34,671 nucleotides of DNA. Origin: Burkholderiaceae bacterium (GTDB lineage Bacteria > Pseudomonadota > Gammaproteobacteria > Burkholderiales > Burkholderiaceae_B). The position numbers and the translations under genes are program-made. Numbering within the stretch: position 1 is the first letter of the stretch; every line of letters starts with the position of its first letter. Location of the stretch: NCBI GenBank assembly GCA_017983955.1, contig JAGOAJ010000030.1, positions 1 through 34,671 of the forward strand. The letters run 5' to 3'. Shown here in pieces: positions 25,371 to 34,258 of the stretch. A model generated the notes under the pieces. It did not search any database and was not told where the DNA came from. It saw nothing but the letters and a program-made list of their open reading frames with translations.

Positions 25371-26744
25371 ATGGCCGTGCGCTGGTTGGCACGGCATCGT
25401 TTTTGGGGCCTTGCCGCTTTCATGGTAAGAACTATCGGTTCGTTTTTCTCGTTGTACCTGGCTTCGCTGGTGCTGTTGCTGGGTGCAGGGCTGTTCAACA
25501 CCTACATGGGCTTGCGCCTGACCCAACACTCAGTCTCCGAGGTCTGGGTAGGGGGCTTGATAGCCATCTACTATCTGGGGCTGGTGTTTGGCGCCCGCAT
25601 GGGCCACAAGCTTATACAGCAGGTAGGTCATATACGGGCCTATGCGTCCAGTGCTGCTTTTGTCACCGTTGCTGTGCTGGCCCAGGCCTTGATAGACAAT
25701 CTATGGATTTGGCTGGTATTGCGGTTTTTTGCAGGTATGGCCATGGTGACCCAATTTATGGTCATCGAAAGTTGGCTGAACGAACAGACGGAAAACGAGT
25801 CTCGCGGCCAAGTATTTGCCTTTTATATGCTGATCTCTGGTTTAGGCACAGTGCTGGGGCAGTTGGCGCTGACCTTGTTCCAACAGTTGAATTACCAGCC
25901 CCTGATCTTCGTGGCTATTTGTTTTATCATGAGTTTGGTGCCGGTAACACTGACACGACGCATACACCCGGCCTTGCAAGTGCCGGCGCCTATCGTGGTG
26001 CGTTATTACGTGTCGCGCGTGCCTATGTCCTTGATGGTGTTGTTTTTGGCTGGCCTGATTACCGGCGCTTTTTACGGCCTTGCGCCTGTCTATGCCATCA
26101 AGCACAGCATGAGCAGCGATCAGGTGGCTATCTGGTTGGCTGCCAGCGTGGCTGCCGGTCTGGTCTCGCAGTGGCCACTGGGTTGGTTGGCTGACCGTAT
26201 CAATCGCATCAGCATGATACGCGTCAATGCGCTGGTTCTGCTGGTATTGACGATGCCGTTATGGGGTTGGCTGGCTATGCCATTTTGGCTGCTGGTGGTG
26301 TTTTCTTGTGCCATAGGCGCCATGCAGTTCACCTTGTATCCGCTGGGTGCCGCCTTTGCCAATGACAATATCGATCCAGACCGTCGTGTTGGGCTTAGCG
26401 CTATTGTGTACATGGTCTATGGCCTGGGCGCGTGCTTGGGCCCGTTGCTGGTGGGCGTATTAATGGGCCAGTTCAGCAGCGATATGTATTATATTTTTGT
26501 ATCTGCATGTGCCCTAGTGCTGTTGCTGTTTGTCAGACCGACGAAAGTGACAGGTGCCCACTTAAGCGAAGATGCACCCACCCAGTTCGTGCCTATGTAC
26601 GACAGCTTGCAAAGCTCTAACGTAGTGGCCGCTCTTGACCCACGGGTAGACGTGGAAAGTGACGTGTCGCACGAACTGGTCGATGATGCACCCGAGCTGG
26701 CGGATGTGGTTGCAGAAGATAAGCAGATCGTGCCGGCTGAATAG
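25371..26744 (+). CDS. MFS transporter (YcaD-like)
   Basis: A 457-residue membrane protein with about 12 hydrophobic segments and the MFS loop motif GWLADRINRISMIR between helices 8 and 9. The N-terminal part, LLLGAGLFNTYMGLRL and FFAGMAMVTQFMVIESWLNEQ, resembles the YcaD/UMF family, whose substrates are mostly unknown. After the last helix (about residue 385) there is a hydrophilic, acidic tail of roughly 70 residues, unusual for the family. The start is uncertain; ATG at 25422 is an alternative that would remove 17 residues. It converges with the EamA gene. Confidence 0.85.
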   Translation: MAVRWLARHRFWGLAAFMVRTIGSFFSLYLASLVLLLGAGLFNTYMGLRLTQHSVSEVWVGGLIAIYYLGLVFGARMGHKLIQQVGHIRAYASSAAFVTVAVLAQALIDNLWIWLVLRFFAGMAMVTQFMVIESWLNEQTENESRGQVFAFYMLISGLGTVLGQLALTLFQQLNYQPLIFVAICFIMSLVPVTLTRRIHPALQVPAPIVVRYYVSRVPMSLMVLFLAGLITGAFYGLAPVYAIKHSMSSDQVAIWLAASVAAGLVSQWPLGWLADRINRISMIRVNALVLLVLTMPLWGWLAMPFWLLVVFSCAIGAMQFTLYPLGAAFANDNIDPDRRVGLSAIVYMVYGLGACLGPLLVGVLMGQFSSDMYYIFVSACALVLLLFVRPTKVTGAHLSEDAPTQFVPMYDSLQSSNVVAALDPRVDVESDVSHELVDDAPELADVVAEDKQIVPAE

Positions 26745-26747
26745 GTG

Positions 26748-27596
26748 TCAGCGTGGGATCAGAACCAGAATGGCGGCTATAGCCAAGGCCACGCCTAGGG
26801 CGTTAATCCAAGACAGCTTTTCTTTGAACAGCCCGGCGCCTATCAGGGTGCCTACTGAAATTACGCCTATGTTCATGGCGGAAAATACTAAGGTGGGGTT
26901 GTCGGAAAACACCTGGTGAGCGCGCACATAGAAATAGATATTGCCAAAGTTCAGCAGTCCTAGCAGCAGTCCTGCGGCTAGACTGCGCTGGTTCCAGGCC
27001 GTACGCTTCGCGATTAGATAGACCAGTATAAGCACGCCAGCCAGGCTAAAAGCCAACAACAAGCTGCTGGAAAATGCTGCGCCGCTTTTAGCCAGTTGCT
27101 TGAACAGTATGTCTATGGTGCCATAGCCTGCCCACACGCATAGCAGTAGCGCCAGGCCTTTGTAGCGATCAGCTTGCGGGCCTGCTACGCCGGGTCGCAA
27201 CAGTAGGCAAACCAGTGCTGTCATGCCTATGGCGATACCGGTCAGTTTGCTGGATGACATGGCTTCGCCAAACAGGACAAAGGCAGCGATTAGCGGGATA
27301 AACAGAGATAAGCGTTGAGCTGCATCGCTAAGTACTATGCCGGCATATCGTACGGCGCCCGCCATGGCTAGAAACACTGTGGGCAATAGCACCCCCAGAC
27401 TAAGCAATATCCACCAGGGCGTGGATGGTTTCAATAAGGTCTCGGGGTGAGGGCTAAGCAAAAACCAGCATAGTCCGGCAGCGACGACGTAATTCATGGT
27501 GATGGCTTGGGCGACATCGATCTGATGGCGGCGTGCCAGTTTAAGCAAGACGGACACAGCAACGCTGCAGCTGATACTGATAAGCAAGGTATACAC
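26748..27596 (-). CDS. EamA/DMT-family permease
   Basis: A 282-residue protein with about ten hydrophobic helices in two similar halves, the layout of drug/metabolite transporter (EamA) permeases. It starts MYTLLISISCSVAVSVLLKLARR, and each half ends with the typical VLFGEAMSSSKLTGIAIGMTAL and KEKLSWINALGVALAIAAILVLI segments. It lies five bases after bioB on the same strand and is probably co-transcribed with it. A role in biotin-related transport is possible but would be a guess. Confidence 0.85.
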   Translation of the reverse strand: MYTLLISISCSVAVSVLLKLARRHQIDVAQAITMNYVVAAGLCWFLLSPHPETLLKPSTPWWILLSLGVLLPTVFLAMAGAVRYAGIVLSDAAQRLSLFIPLIAAFVLFGEAMSSSKLTGIAIGMTALVCLLLRPGVAGPQADRYKGLALLLCVWAGYGTIDILFKQLAKSGAAFSSSLLLAFSLAGVLILVYLIAKRTAWNQRSLAAGLLLGLLNFGNIYFYVRAHQVFSDNPTLVFSAMNIGVISVGTLIGAGLFKEKLSWINALGVALAIAAILVLIPR

Positions 27597-27601
27597 GTTT
27601 A

Positions 27602-28591
27602 TTATTCCGCAGCAGTGGTTTGCAAGCTGATTCCCAGGCGTTGCAGCAAGGCCTGATCAGCCATGAATTGGGGGTTGCCTGTGGTCAGCAACATATCACC
27701 GTAAAAAATAGAGTTTGCTCCGGCCAGGAAGCATAAGGCTTGCAGGCTGTCATCCATGGTCTCGCGGCCAGCTGAAAGTCGCACCACGGCTTTAGGCATG
27801 GCTATTCTGGCAACGGCAACGGTGCGCACGAACTCGAACGGGTCCAGGTCCGGCGTGTCGCTAAGCGGCGTGCCAGCCACCTTGACCAGATTGTTGATGG
27901 GTACGGACTCGGGGTAGGGATCCAGGTTGGCCAGTTGGGCTATCAGGCCTGCGCGGTCGCTGCGTGATTCACCCAGACCCACTATGCCCCCGCTGCATAC
28001 ATTGATGCCCGCTTCGCGTACACGCTCCAGGGTGTCCAGCCTGTCCTGATAGGTACGGGTAGAAATAATGGCGCCATAGTGCTCGGGCGAGGTATCCAGG
28101 TTGTGGTTGTAATAGTCCAGTCCAGCCTGGCGCAGTCTGGTGGCTTGGCCATTTTTCAGCATCCCTAGCGTGACACAGGTTTCCAGACCCAGGCTTTTGA
28201 CGGCAGCCACCATTTCTATGACTTGATCGATTTGCTTTTCCGAAGGCGAGCGCCACGCCGCGCCCATGCAAAAGCGTTGTGCGCCACTATCCTTGGCTTG
28301 CTGAGCCGCTAGCAGCACCTGGTCCAGCGGCATCAAGGCCTGTGTTTCCAGATCCGTGTCGTAACGTGATGACTGTGGGCAATACGCGCAGTCCTCAGGG
28401 CAAGCGCCGGTTTTGATGGAGAGCAGGCTGGATAGCTGCATGCAGGCGGGATTATGATGCTGCCGATGCACTGTTTGGGCTTGAAATAGCAGATCAGCAA
28501 AGGGCAGTTCGTAAAGTGCTACCAGCTGGGCCACGGACCACCTGATGGTTGCGGGCGGTGGGTTAAGGAAAACGGTTTGGGTAGCGACCAT
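27602..28591 (-). CDS. bioB: Biotin synthase
   Basis: BioB is a radical SAM enzyme that inserts sulfur into dethiobiotin. The 329-residue protein carries the cluster motif [13 protein letters not shown] (Cys64, Cys68, Cys71). Downstream are the second-cluster region residues in [12 protein letters not shown] and the conserved [14 protein letters not shown] and [11 protein letters not shown]-like segment ([12 protein letters not shown]). The C-terminal RLSAGRETM is also typical. A good promoter lies upstream. No other biotin genes are in the window. Confidence 0.96.
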   Translation of the reverse strand: MVATQTVFLNPPPATIRWSVAQLVALYELPFADLLFQAQTVHRQHHNPACMQLSSLLSIKTGACPEDCAYCPQSSRYDTDLETQALMPLDQVLLAAQQAKDSGAQRFCMGAAWRSPSEKQIDQVIEMVAAVKSLGLETCVTLGMLKNGQATRLRQAGLDYYNHNLDTSPEHYGAIISTRTYQDRLDTLERVREAGINVCSGGIVGLGESRSDRAGLIAQLANLDPYPESVPINNLVKVAGTPLSDTPDLDPFEFVRTVAVARIAMPKAVVRLSAGRETMDDSLQALCFLAGANSIFYGDMLLTTGNPQFMADQALLQRLGISLQTTAAE

Positions 28592-28624
28592 GATGCTGCT
28601 CGTGGGAAAGTGAAAACGACGCTT

Positions 28625-28653
28625 ATCGTAGGCTGGTGTAGATAGGATGACAA
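28625..28653 (-). promoter_or_regulatory. Candidate sigma70 promoter of bioB
   Basis: On the - strand TTGTCA (28653-28648) and TACGAT (28630-28625) are separated by 17 bases, giving a start near 28618 and a leader of about 27 bases before bioB. The rest of the AT-rich gap to the thioesterase gene (28654-28879) has no site I can assign, and no clear BirA-type operator. Confidence 0.5.
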
Positions 28654-28879
28654 CTTGATTTTTTGCTGAAGTTCGTCTTATTTACGCTAATGATTAACTA
28701 ACTTCTTCTAATTTCTGTTAATTATTTGATATTCACTATTTGTTGATAGGTAATTTTGGCAGGCAAAGAATGGTTACCAAATGAAACTACCGCAGGCGCG
28801 GATATCATATGGCCTTTAGCTAGCGCTGATTGGCAGTTTTCATAGCGTGGGCAGCGGAATTACTTTTGGAGCGGCAATC

Positions 28880-29284
28880 ATGAAGTTTGAACGCAAAACC
28901 ACAATAGAGTGGGGTGATTGCGACGATGCAGGGATAGTGTTTTATCCGAAGTTTTTTTATTGGTTTGATTGCACCTGGCAAGCCATGTTGCGGTCACATA
29001 GCCTTAGTCAACGCAAAATTCGAAGCCAATATGGCGCGGTAACGCCCTTGGTGGATGTGGGCGCTACCTTTCGTTCCCCAGCGACCTATGATGACATCAT
29101 CACCATACAGGCTGAAATTACAGAATGGGCCAGTCGTCGCCTGCGAATTGAATACGTCATTACCTGCGAAGACAGGCTAATTGCTACGGGATTCGAGGTG
29201 CGGGCCTGGGCTATGCCCTTGCCCGAGGGCGGGCTTAAAGGTGCGGCCATTCCAGAAGACTTCAGCGCCTTGTTTCAGGCCTGA
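28880..29284 (+). CDS. Hotdog-fold acyl-CoA thioesterase (4-HBT/YbgC type)
   Basis: A 134-residue hotdog protein. The N-terminal motif WGDCDDAGIVFYPKFFYWFD contains the catalytic aspartate (Asp15 by alignment to 4-hydroxybenzoyl-CoA thioesterase), followed by VDVGATFRSPATYDDIITIQAEI. It hydrolyses an acyl-CoA, possibly aromatic, but the substrate is not determined by the sequence. The ATG at 28880 has GGAGC eight bases upstream and is preferred to a start at 28847. It stands alone on the + strand between two - strand operons. Confidence 0.88.
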   Translation: MKFERKTTIEWGDCDDAGIVFYPKFFYWFDCTWQAMLRSHSLSQRKIRSQYGAVTPLVDVGATFRSPATYDDIITIQAEITEWASRRLRIEYVITCEDRLIATGFEVRAWAMPLPEGGLKGAAIPEDFSALFQA

Positions 29285-29312
29285 CGTGATAAGCCCGGCG
29301 CGGTCGTGGGGA

Positions 29313-30098
29313 TCACGCTGCGCTGGGGCTGCGGGTCCAATATTCATAGAGCTTTTGCGCTAAGCCGTCCAGCAAAAAACCTAGCGCGCCAATAACGACA
29401 ATAACCGCCATCAATTCTGAATAGGCCAGGCGGTCGCGGGTGTCCAGGATAAAGTAGCCTAGCCCAGAGCTAACCCCCAGCATTTCGCAGGGCACCAGCA
29501 CTATCCAGATGATGCCGATTGCCAGGCGCGCGCCCGTAAGTATGTGTCCCAGTATGCCCGGCAGCACAATAGTGAACAGTACCTCACGACGGGTGGCGCT
29601 AAGGCTTTTAGCCAATAATAGCCATTTAGGGTCCAGCTGCCGCACGCCTGCTGCCGTATTTAATATCACAGGCCAGATGGCGGCAAAGGTCAACAAAAAG
29701 TAGATGGGCGCATCGCCTATGCCAAATACCATGACCGCTATTGGCATCCACGACAACGGCGAAATCATACGCAGAAACTGGAAGGCGCTACCGGTACAGT
29801 TTTCCAGGAATTTTGATGATCCTATGGCTATGCCTATGGGTACACCCAGCAGTAGTGCCAGCGCCAGACCGACCAAGACCCGCTTCATGCTGGTCAAGGC
29901 ATGTACGGTTAGCTGGTTTTCCGCTAGCAGCTCGTACAGGCTTAGCAGGGTGGCGCCAGGACTAAGCAGGCTGGCCAGGCTGACCCGGTCTTGCAGGCTA
30001 TAGGTACCCAAGCCCCACAGCACTATCAGGGCAAGCAGGCCGCTTAGACTTAGGGCAATGCGTCTGTTGGACGATGATAGTGTCAGTCGTTTCGTCAT
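29313..30098 (-). CDS. ABC transporter permease (SsuC/NrtB type)
   Basis: A 261-residue inner-membrane permease of a nitrate/sulfonate/taurine-class importer, with about six helices. The cytoplasmic coupling loop is AAGVRQLDPKWLLLAKSLSATRREVLFTIVLPGILGHILTGARLAIG (read in pieces, about 148-193), containing the usual EAA-type pattern. I placed the start at the ATG at 30098, four bases after the solute-binding protein stop. A longer frame overlaps that gene. It is the last gene of the six-gene operon starting at 34094. Confidence 0.9.
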   Translation of the reverse strand: MTKRLTLSSSNRRIALSLSGLLALIVLWGLGTYSLQDRVSLASLLSPGATLLSLYELLAENQLTVHALTSMKRVLVGLALALLLGVPIGIAIGSSKFLENCTGSAFQFLRMISPLSWMPIAVMVFGIGDAPIYFLLTFAAIWPVILNTAAGVRQLDPKWLLLAKSLSATRREVLFTIVLPGILGHILTGARLAIGIIWIVLVPCEMLGVSSGLGYFILDTRDRLAYSELMAVIVVIGALGFLLDGLAQKLYEYWTRSPSAA

Positions 30099-30102
30099 GG
30101 CG

Positions 30103-31302
30103 CTAGGTAGTGATAGTTTCCTGGCGGCTGTAGGACTCTGGCAAGCCAAACACTGACATACCTCCCTGAGCAGCGATGGCTTTTTTCACGAAACGGTCAT
30201 CGACCAGATCTTGCGCGACAAATGCAGGGTCCAGGTCTTGCAGGAAGTCGTTTTTGCCGGACACTAAGGTGGTTTTCAGCTTTCTGACCAATTCTTCGGT
30301 GTAGCTGGGGAAGGGATAGGGTTGGAAGTCTATGCGTTTTTCTTGCCAGCTGGTGTTGACGATGGCCCCTGATGCCTGGTAGTGGGCTGCGTCCATAAGT
30401 TCAGGCACTAGAACCTGGGCCAAGGCTTCATAGGAATGCGGGGTGTAGCGCTGTGGGTTGTCCTTGGATAGTATCTGGGCGGTCTGGTCGCGGTTGTCTT
30501 GTATCCAGGCCTGGGCCTGCACTATGCCGTTAACCACTTTCTGCGTCCATTCCGGCCGTTGCTCCAGGTCTTGTTCGTGCATCAGGACAACGCAGCAGGC
30601 GTGATCCTTCCAGACGTCCCCGGTAAAACGCAGAATCTTGCCGATTTTCATGACTTCGGCCGAAGCGTTAAAGGGTTCAGCAACCGTGTAGCCAGCGATG
30701 TGTTTGCTGGCCAATGCCGGCAGCATGTCCGACGGCGCCATGACCACCAGCTTCACTTGCTTGGGTCCGGGCTCGCCATTGCTGATGGCTTGCAGGCCTT
30801 TGCTGGTCAATAAGTGCTGTAGCACCACATTATGCAGTGAATACCAGAATGGGATAGCGACGGTTTTACCGCCCAGGTCAGCGACATCATTGATTTCATG
30901 CTGCACGGTTAGGCCAGAACCCGACATATGGTTCCATGCCACGACTTTGGCGCGTGACTGGCTGCCGTAGCGTGCCCACACGGTCATAGGGGATAGCAGA
31001 TGGACCGCATTGACCTGTCCGGCCAGAAAGGCTTCCACCAACTGTGCCCAGCTACGAAACAAACGTGGTTTTTCGACCTGCAGGCCTTGCGCTTCAAACA
31101 GCTTATTGTGGTGGCCCACCAGCAAGGGTGTGGCGTCGGTAACGGGTAAATAGCCTATGCGCAATGGTGCATCAGGTTCTGCTGCCCTGGCCTGGGCGTG
31201 CATATTCAGCAGGGGCAGGGCACCCATGGCGGTGAATAAGCTGGATAGCTTGATGAATTGGCGGCGGGTCGCAATAGACTGGGCATTTAGTCGTTTTGTC
31301 AT
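30103..31302 (-). CDS. Solute-binding protein of ABC importer (NrtA/SsuA family)
   Basis: A 399-residue exported binding protein. A twin-arginine leader, IATRRQFIKLSSLF (about 10-23), ends near MHAQARAAE. The mature part begins LRIGYLPVTDATPLLVGHHN, followed by FLAGQVNAVHLLSPMTVWA and IPFWYSLHNVVLQHLL, the last resembling the SMHN segment of nitrate/bicarbonate binders. The leader suggests export in folded form. The ligand cannot be read: nitrate, sulfonates, cyanate-like or amine compounds are all handled by this superfamily. It lies between the ATPase and permease genes. Confidence 0.88.
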   Translation of the reverse strand: MTKRLNAQSIATRRQFIKLSSLFTAMGALPLLNMHAQARAAEPDAPLRIGYLPVTDATPLLVGHHNKLFEAQGLQVEKPRLFRSWAQLVEAFLAGQVNAVHLLSPMTVWARYGSQSRAKVVAWNHMSGSGLTVQHEINDVADLGGKTVAIPFWYSLHNVVLQHLLTSKGLQAISNGEPGPKQVKLVVMAPSDMLPALASKHIAGYTVAEPFNASAEVMKIGKILRFTGDVWKDHACCVVLMHEQDLEQRPEWTQKVVNGIVQAQAWIQDNRDQTAQILSKDNPQRYTPHSYEALAQVLVPELMDAAHYQASGAIVNTSWQEKRIDFQPYPFPSYTEELVRKLKTTLVSGKNDFLQDLDPAFVAQDLVDDRFVKKAIAAQGGMSVFGLPESYSRQETITT

Positions 31303-31344
31303 TGGTAGCTCTTATAGTCAGGACGGGGAAGCCTTGTAGCCACT

Positions 31345-32166
31345 TTAGGCAGCAAGGACGGCGCGCGGGGCTGTGATGCCTCGGGCGATACGTAACGATT
31401 GCATGATGTCGACTCTGATGCGTGTCAGTTCGGGGCTGATAATATCGTGAGGGCGGGATTGGGATATCGACCATTCGGCGATCAAACGACCTGGCGACTG
31501 TCCAATCAGCAAGATGCGGTCGGCCAGTATTAGCGCCTCATCAATATCATGGGTAACAAGTATGGCCGAGGCATGGCGCCGGGCGGTGATCTGCTGCAAT
31601 AGGGTTTGCATCTCCCCGCGAGTGATTTCGTCTAAAGCGCTGAATGGCTCATCCAGCAGCAATATGTCTGGTTGACGCGCCAGACTGCGGGCCAGGGCAG
31701 CGCGTTGCGCCATACCTCCCGATAGCTCCGCAGGGTAGCGCTGTTTGGCATTTTGCAGGTCAACTTCAGCGATGGCGTCGTGTACACGTGATTTTTTCTG
31801 GGCTTTGCTGATGTCGGGCTGATGGGTGAAATCCAGGCCGAATGCGACATTTTCTTCCAGGGTCAGCCACGGCAGTAAACAAGGGTCCTGGAAAACAAAG
31901 CCTAGTCTAGGATGCGGACCCAACAGTGGCTGGCCCTGGACCCGTACACTGCCCCGGTCAGGAGGCTGCAGGCCTGCCAGCACACGTAACAGCGATGATT
32001 TCCCTACCCCACTGGGACCCAGTACTGCCAGGATTTCGCCTTGTGTCAGATGCAAGGCGAAATCGCGCAACACAACGTGTGACTCCTGATTGGGCAGCTG
32101 ATAGCTAAGCTGTATATCGTCGGCGTCCAAGATAATCGACTGATGCGTAGCATGTGGGATGGCCAT
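31345..32166 (-). CDS. ABC transporter ATP-binding protein (SsuB/NrtD type)
   Basis: The 273-residue ATPase has Walker A GPSGVGKSS, Q-loop FVFQDPCLLPWLTLEENV, signature LSGGMAQRAALARSLA, Walker B ILLLDEPFSALD and the switch histidine VTHDIDEAL. The Q-loop with LLPW is typical of the sulfonate/taurine/nitrate importers. It starts ten bases after the rubredoxin stop and is followed by the binding protein after 42 bases, making one operon. Confidence 0.92.
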   Translation of the reverse strand: MAIPHATHQSIILDADDIQLSYQLPNQESHVVLRDFALHLTQGEILAVLGPSGVGKSSLLRVLAGLQPPDRGSVRVQGQPLLGPHPRLGFVFQDPCLLPWLTLEENVAFGLDFTHQPDISKAQKKSRVHDAIAEVDLQNAKQRYPAELSGGMAQRAALARSLARQPDILLLDEPFSALDEITRGEMQTLLQQITARRHASAILVTHDIDEALILADRILLIGQSPGRLIAEWSISQSRPHDIISPELTRIRVDIMQSLRIARGITAPRAVLAA

Positions 32167-32176
32167 AGTGTCTGTC

Positions 32177-32341
32177 CTAATCTGGAATTAGAAAGAAGTC
32201 GGCTTTGCTGACGCCGCAGTCGGGGCATACCCAGTCGTCGGGTATGTCTTCAAATCGCGTACCCGGGGCAATGCCGTCTTCGGGCATGCCCAGGGTCTCG
32301 TCGTAGACCAGGCCGCAGGGACTGCACATCCACTGTTTCAT
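32177..32341 (-). CDS. Rubredoxin
   Basis: A 54-residue iron protein with the two conserved knuckles [11 protein letters not shown] (Cys6, Cys9) and [13 protein letters not shown] (Cys39, Cys42) that bind one iron, and the usual [12 protein letters not shown] between them. Rubredoxins carry single electrons in the cytoplasm. The ATG overlaps the stop of the upstream flavoprotein gene by one base (TGATG), so the two are almost certainly translated together. This makes a specific electron-transfer partnership likely. No rubredoxin reductase is in the window. Confidence 0.95.
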   Translation of the reverse strand: MKQWMCSPCGLVYDETLGMPEDGIAPGTRFEDIPDDWVCPDCGVSKADFFLIPD

Positions 32342-33504
32342 CAGGCGGCCTGTATGGTGGCTGGTGTTGATGCGTGGGGAGTCGTTAGTAGCTGTTGTGC
32401 AGCTAATTCCAGGTCGTGGATTTCTTTGCGTAGGTGTTTCAGGGCGGGCGTAACAATGGCGACAAATACGGCTTCGCGTAAACGACGTTGTGCTGGGTGG
32501 CGCATTAGGTAGCCTTTGGCGCCTGCATGCAATACGGCGGAATTGGCGGCCTTTAAAACAAGCTCAGAGGCCTGGGCGCGTGCTTTTAGCACATCCAGCA
32601 TGGCAGGCTGCCCCGTATGCGTTTGACGGGCCAGCGCAGCTGTCTGGGCCTTTAACGTGTCAAGCTCAGCCGCCAGCTCGCCCTCCTGGTCATCCAGGAA
32701 GATATTGGTGTGTGAAGAACTGGCGTTGCTTTCACGCAAAGTTTTCAGGCTACTTGCGGTGATGCCAAAGGCCATGCCGGTCTGGCCCAGAATAAAGCCA
32801 GGCTTGATACGACTAATGTAGTGTTTAAATTCGGCTGGATGGGCCAGCGCATCATTTGTGGGAACCCTGACGTTTTTGAAGCGTAAATTCAATGTTTGCG
32901 TGCCTTCCAGGCCGGCAAACTCGGGGCAATTATGCATCGTCAGGCCATCAGTGGCGCAAAGTACCGGCAGCATGGCATAGCCTTCGCCTTCCACAGCGAC
33001 GGCTACTATGACCAAGTGGCCGTCCCCTACATTGGATACCCAGGGTAATGAGCCATTGATAACATAATCATCGCCATCACGGGTCGCGGACAAGTGGATC
33101 TTTTCTATGCCTGCCAGGTGCTTGATGGCGTTGGACATGCCTGTGCCTGCCAGCAATGCGCCACTGGCTACCTGTTGCAGATAACGTTCGCGCAAGCCTT
33201 GGTTGGCGGTATGCAGAAAATACCAGGCGCAACTGGCTTGGCACCACGCTAAAAAACTGGTGGAGCCACATTCAGCCGCAATGGCGGTGTTGATGTCTAT
33301 CTGGGTGGCCAAATCCAGTCCCTGGCCGCCATATTCTGTGGGTATGGCAGCGTTGAATCCGCCTAGGCGTCCCAGTTCCCGCAGGTAATCGGCTGGGTAT
33401 AAGCCTTCTGTGTCTATGGCGGAGCTTATGGGGGCTAAAGCAGTTTTGACGTGGTCAGAAATGGCGCTGACCAGAGCGGTGCTTGCGACAGGTGAACTCA
33501 CCAT
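32341..33504 (-). CDS. Acyl-CoA-dehydrogenase-fold flavoprotein
   Basis: A 387-residue member of the acyl-CoA dehydrogenase superfamily: [17 protein letters not shown] near residue 50, [10 protein letters not shown] and [14 protein letters not shown] in the middle domain, and the C-terminal helix region [22 protein letters not shown]. The usual YEGT-like motif carrying the catalytic glutamate is absent; the corresponding stretch reads [14 protein letters not shown]. That points to a flavin monooxygenase-like (DszC/SfnB-type) or otherwise altered chemistry rather than fatty-acid beta-oxidation. The ATG at 33504 has AAGGA six bases upstream. It is the second gene of the operon and directly coupled to rubredoxin. 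Confidence 0.85.
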   Translation of the reverse strand: MVSSPVASTALVSAISDHVKTALAPISSAIDTEGLYPADYLRELGRLGGFNAAIPTEYGGQGLDLATQIDINTAIAAECGSTSFLAWCQASCAWYFLHTANQGLRERYLQQVASGALLAGTGMSNAIKHLAGIEKIHLSATRDGDDYVINGSLPWVSNVGDGHLVIVAVAVEGEGYAMLPVLCATDGLTMHNCPEFAGLEGTQTLNLRFKNVRVPTNDALAHPAEFKHYISRIKPGFILGQTGMAFGITASSLKTLRESNASSSHTNIFLDDQEGELAAELDTLKAQTAALARQTHTGQPAMLDVLKARAQASELVLKAANSAVLHAGAKGYLMRHPAQRRLREAVFVAIVTPALKHLRKEIHDLELAAQQLLTTPHASTPATIQAA

Positions 33505-33551
33505 GCTATTCCTTGCTAGATACTGGAGTAAAGCGTACTGGGGTGTAACAG

Positions 33552-34094
33552 TCAAGCGTAAGCTTGCAGTTCTGGGTTGATGGGATTTTGGGCTACATTG
33601 TTGGCGTAATTGCACAATGTGGCCAAACTGATGCCCAATACCACTTCCAGCACCTGGGCCTGGTTGTAACCAGCAGCCAGAAAGTCATGAAGCTGGGCGT
33701 CGGCAATCTGGCCTTTGCTTTCCATGACAGCCTGGGTGAACTGAGCCAAGGCGTTAAGCTTAGGATCGTTCAATGCCTGGGTGGTGCGCAGGGCTAGAAT
33801 CAGCTCTTCGGGCATGGCCAATTTTTTGCGAGCAATGGCGGTATGGCCTGCTACGCAAAATCCACAACCATTCAATACGGCTGCGGTAATTTGTATGACT
33901 TCGCGTTCGGCGGCGCTTAGGCTGGTGCGGGCATTGATGGCGCCCACGACTTGATAAGTTTCCAAGGCTGTAGGCGCATTGGCCAGAACACCGATCAGAT
34001 TGGGTAGGAAACCGTTATTTTTTTGGGCATTAAGAACGCGTTCTTTGGCGAGCTCTGGGGCGCTGTCGGCGGTTTGTATGGTCAAGCGACTCAT
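33552..34094 (-). CDS. AhpD/carboxymuconolactone decarboxylase-family protein
   Basis: A 180-residue all-helical protein with the AhpD-type active site LNGCGFCVAGH: Cys77, Cys80 and His84, with Glu65 twelve residues ahead as in AhpD. Such proteins act as disulfide reductants or peroxidases, or use the fold for other small-molecule chemistry. As first gene of the operon it may reduce a peroxide or disulfide formed by the neighbouring flavoprotein. It could instead be a catalytic partner; the sequence does not decide. It is followed by the flavoprotein gene after 47 bases. Confidence 0.9.
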   Translation of the reverse strand: MSRLTIQTADSAPELAKERVLNAQKNNGFLPNLIGVLANAPTALETYQVVGAINARTSLSAAEREVIQITAAVLNGCGFCVAGHTAIARKKLAMPEELILALRTTQALNDPKLNALAQFTQAVMESKGQIADAQLHDFLAAGYNQAQVLEVVLGISLATLCNYANNVAQNPINPELQAYA

Positions 34095-34148
34095 GGTGCA
34101 AATCTTTAGAAGAGTTAGTATTACCTTCTAGTCTAACCAGGGCATCGC

Positions 34149-34182
34149 TTATACCAAAAGATTATGAAGCAATTAGGTTATG
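34149..34182. promoter_or_regulatory. TTAT(G/A) repeats upstream of the AhpD-like operon
   Basis: TTATA at 34149 and TTATG at 34162 and 34178 recur at spacings of 13 and 16 bases, with a further TTATG at 34191 after another 13. They lie 55-100 bases before the first gene of the operon, where an activator would bind. Regularly spaced TTAT half-sites recall CysB-type regulators, but the pattern is weak and could be chance in AT-rich DNA. Confidence 0.25.
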
Positions 34183-34258
34183 CAAATTTGTTATGGGGTG
34201 CTGTGACAGGCAAAGTGTCATAGAGTGCGGCTACGCTAGTTGGTAGCGTAAAAATGAC

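Noticed and set aside
25298-26194. 298-codon + strand frame overlapping the peroxiredoxin-MFS region
   Set aside because: It is rich in Gly, Arg, Cys and His, typical of a wrong-frame reading. The overlapping MFS frame has clear membrane helices and motifs.
28749-28778. GGTAA...TTACC inverted repeat between bioB and the thioesterase gene, considered as a BirA operator
   Set aside because: The arms are only five bases, the flanks do not match the BirA consensus, and the site is about 100 bases upstream of the likely bioB promoter.
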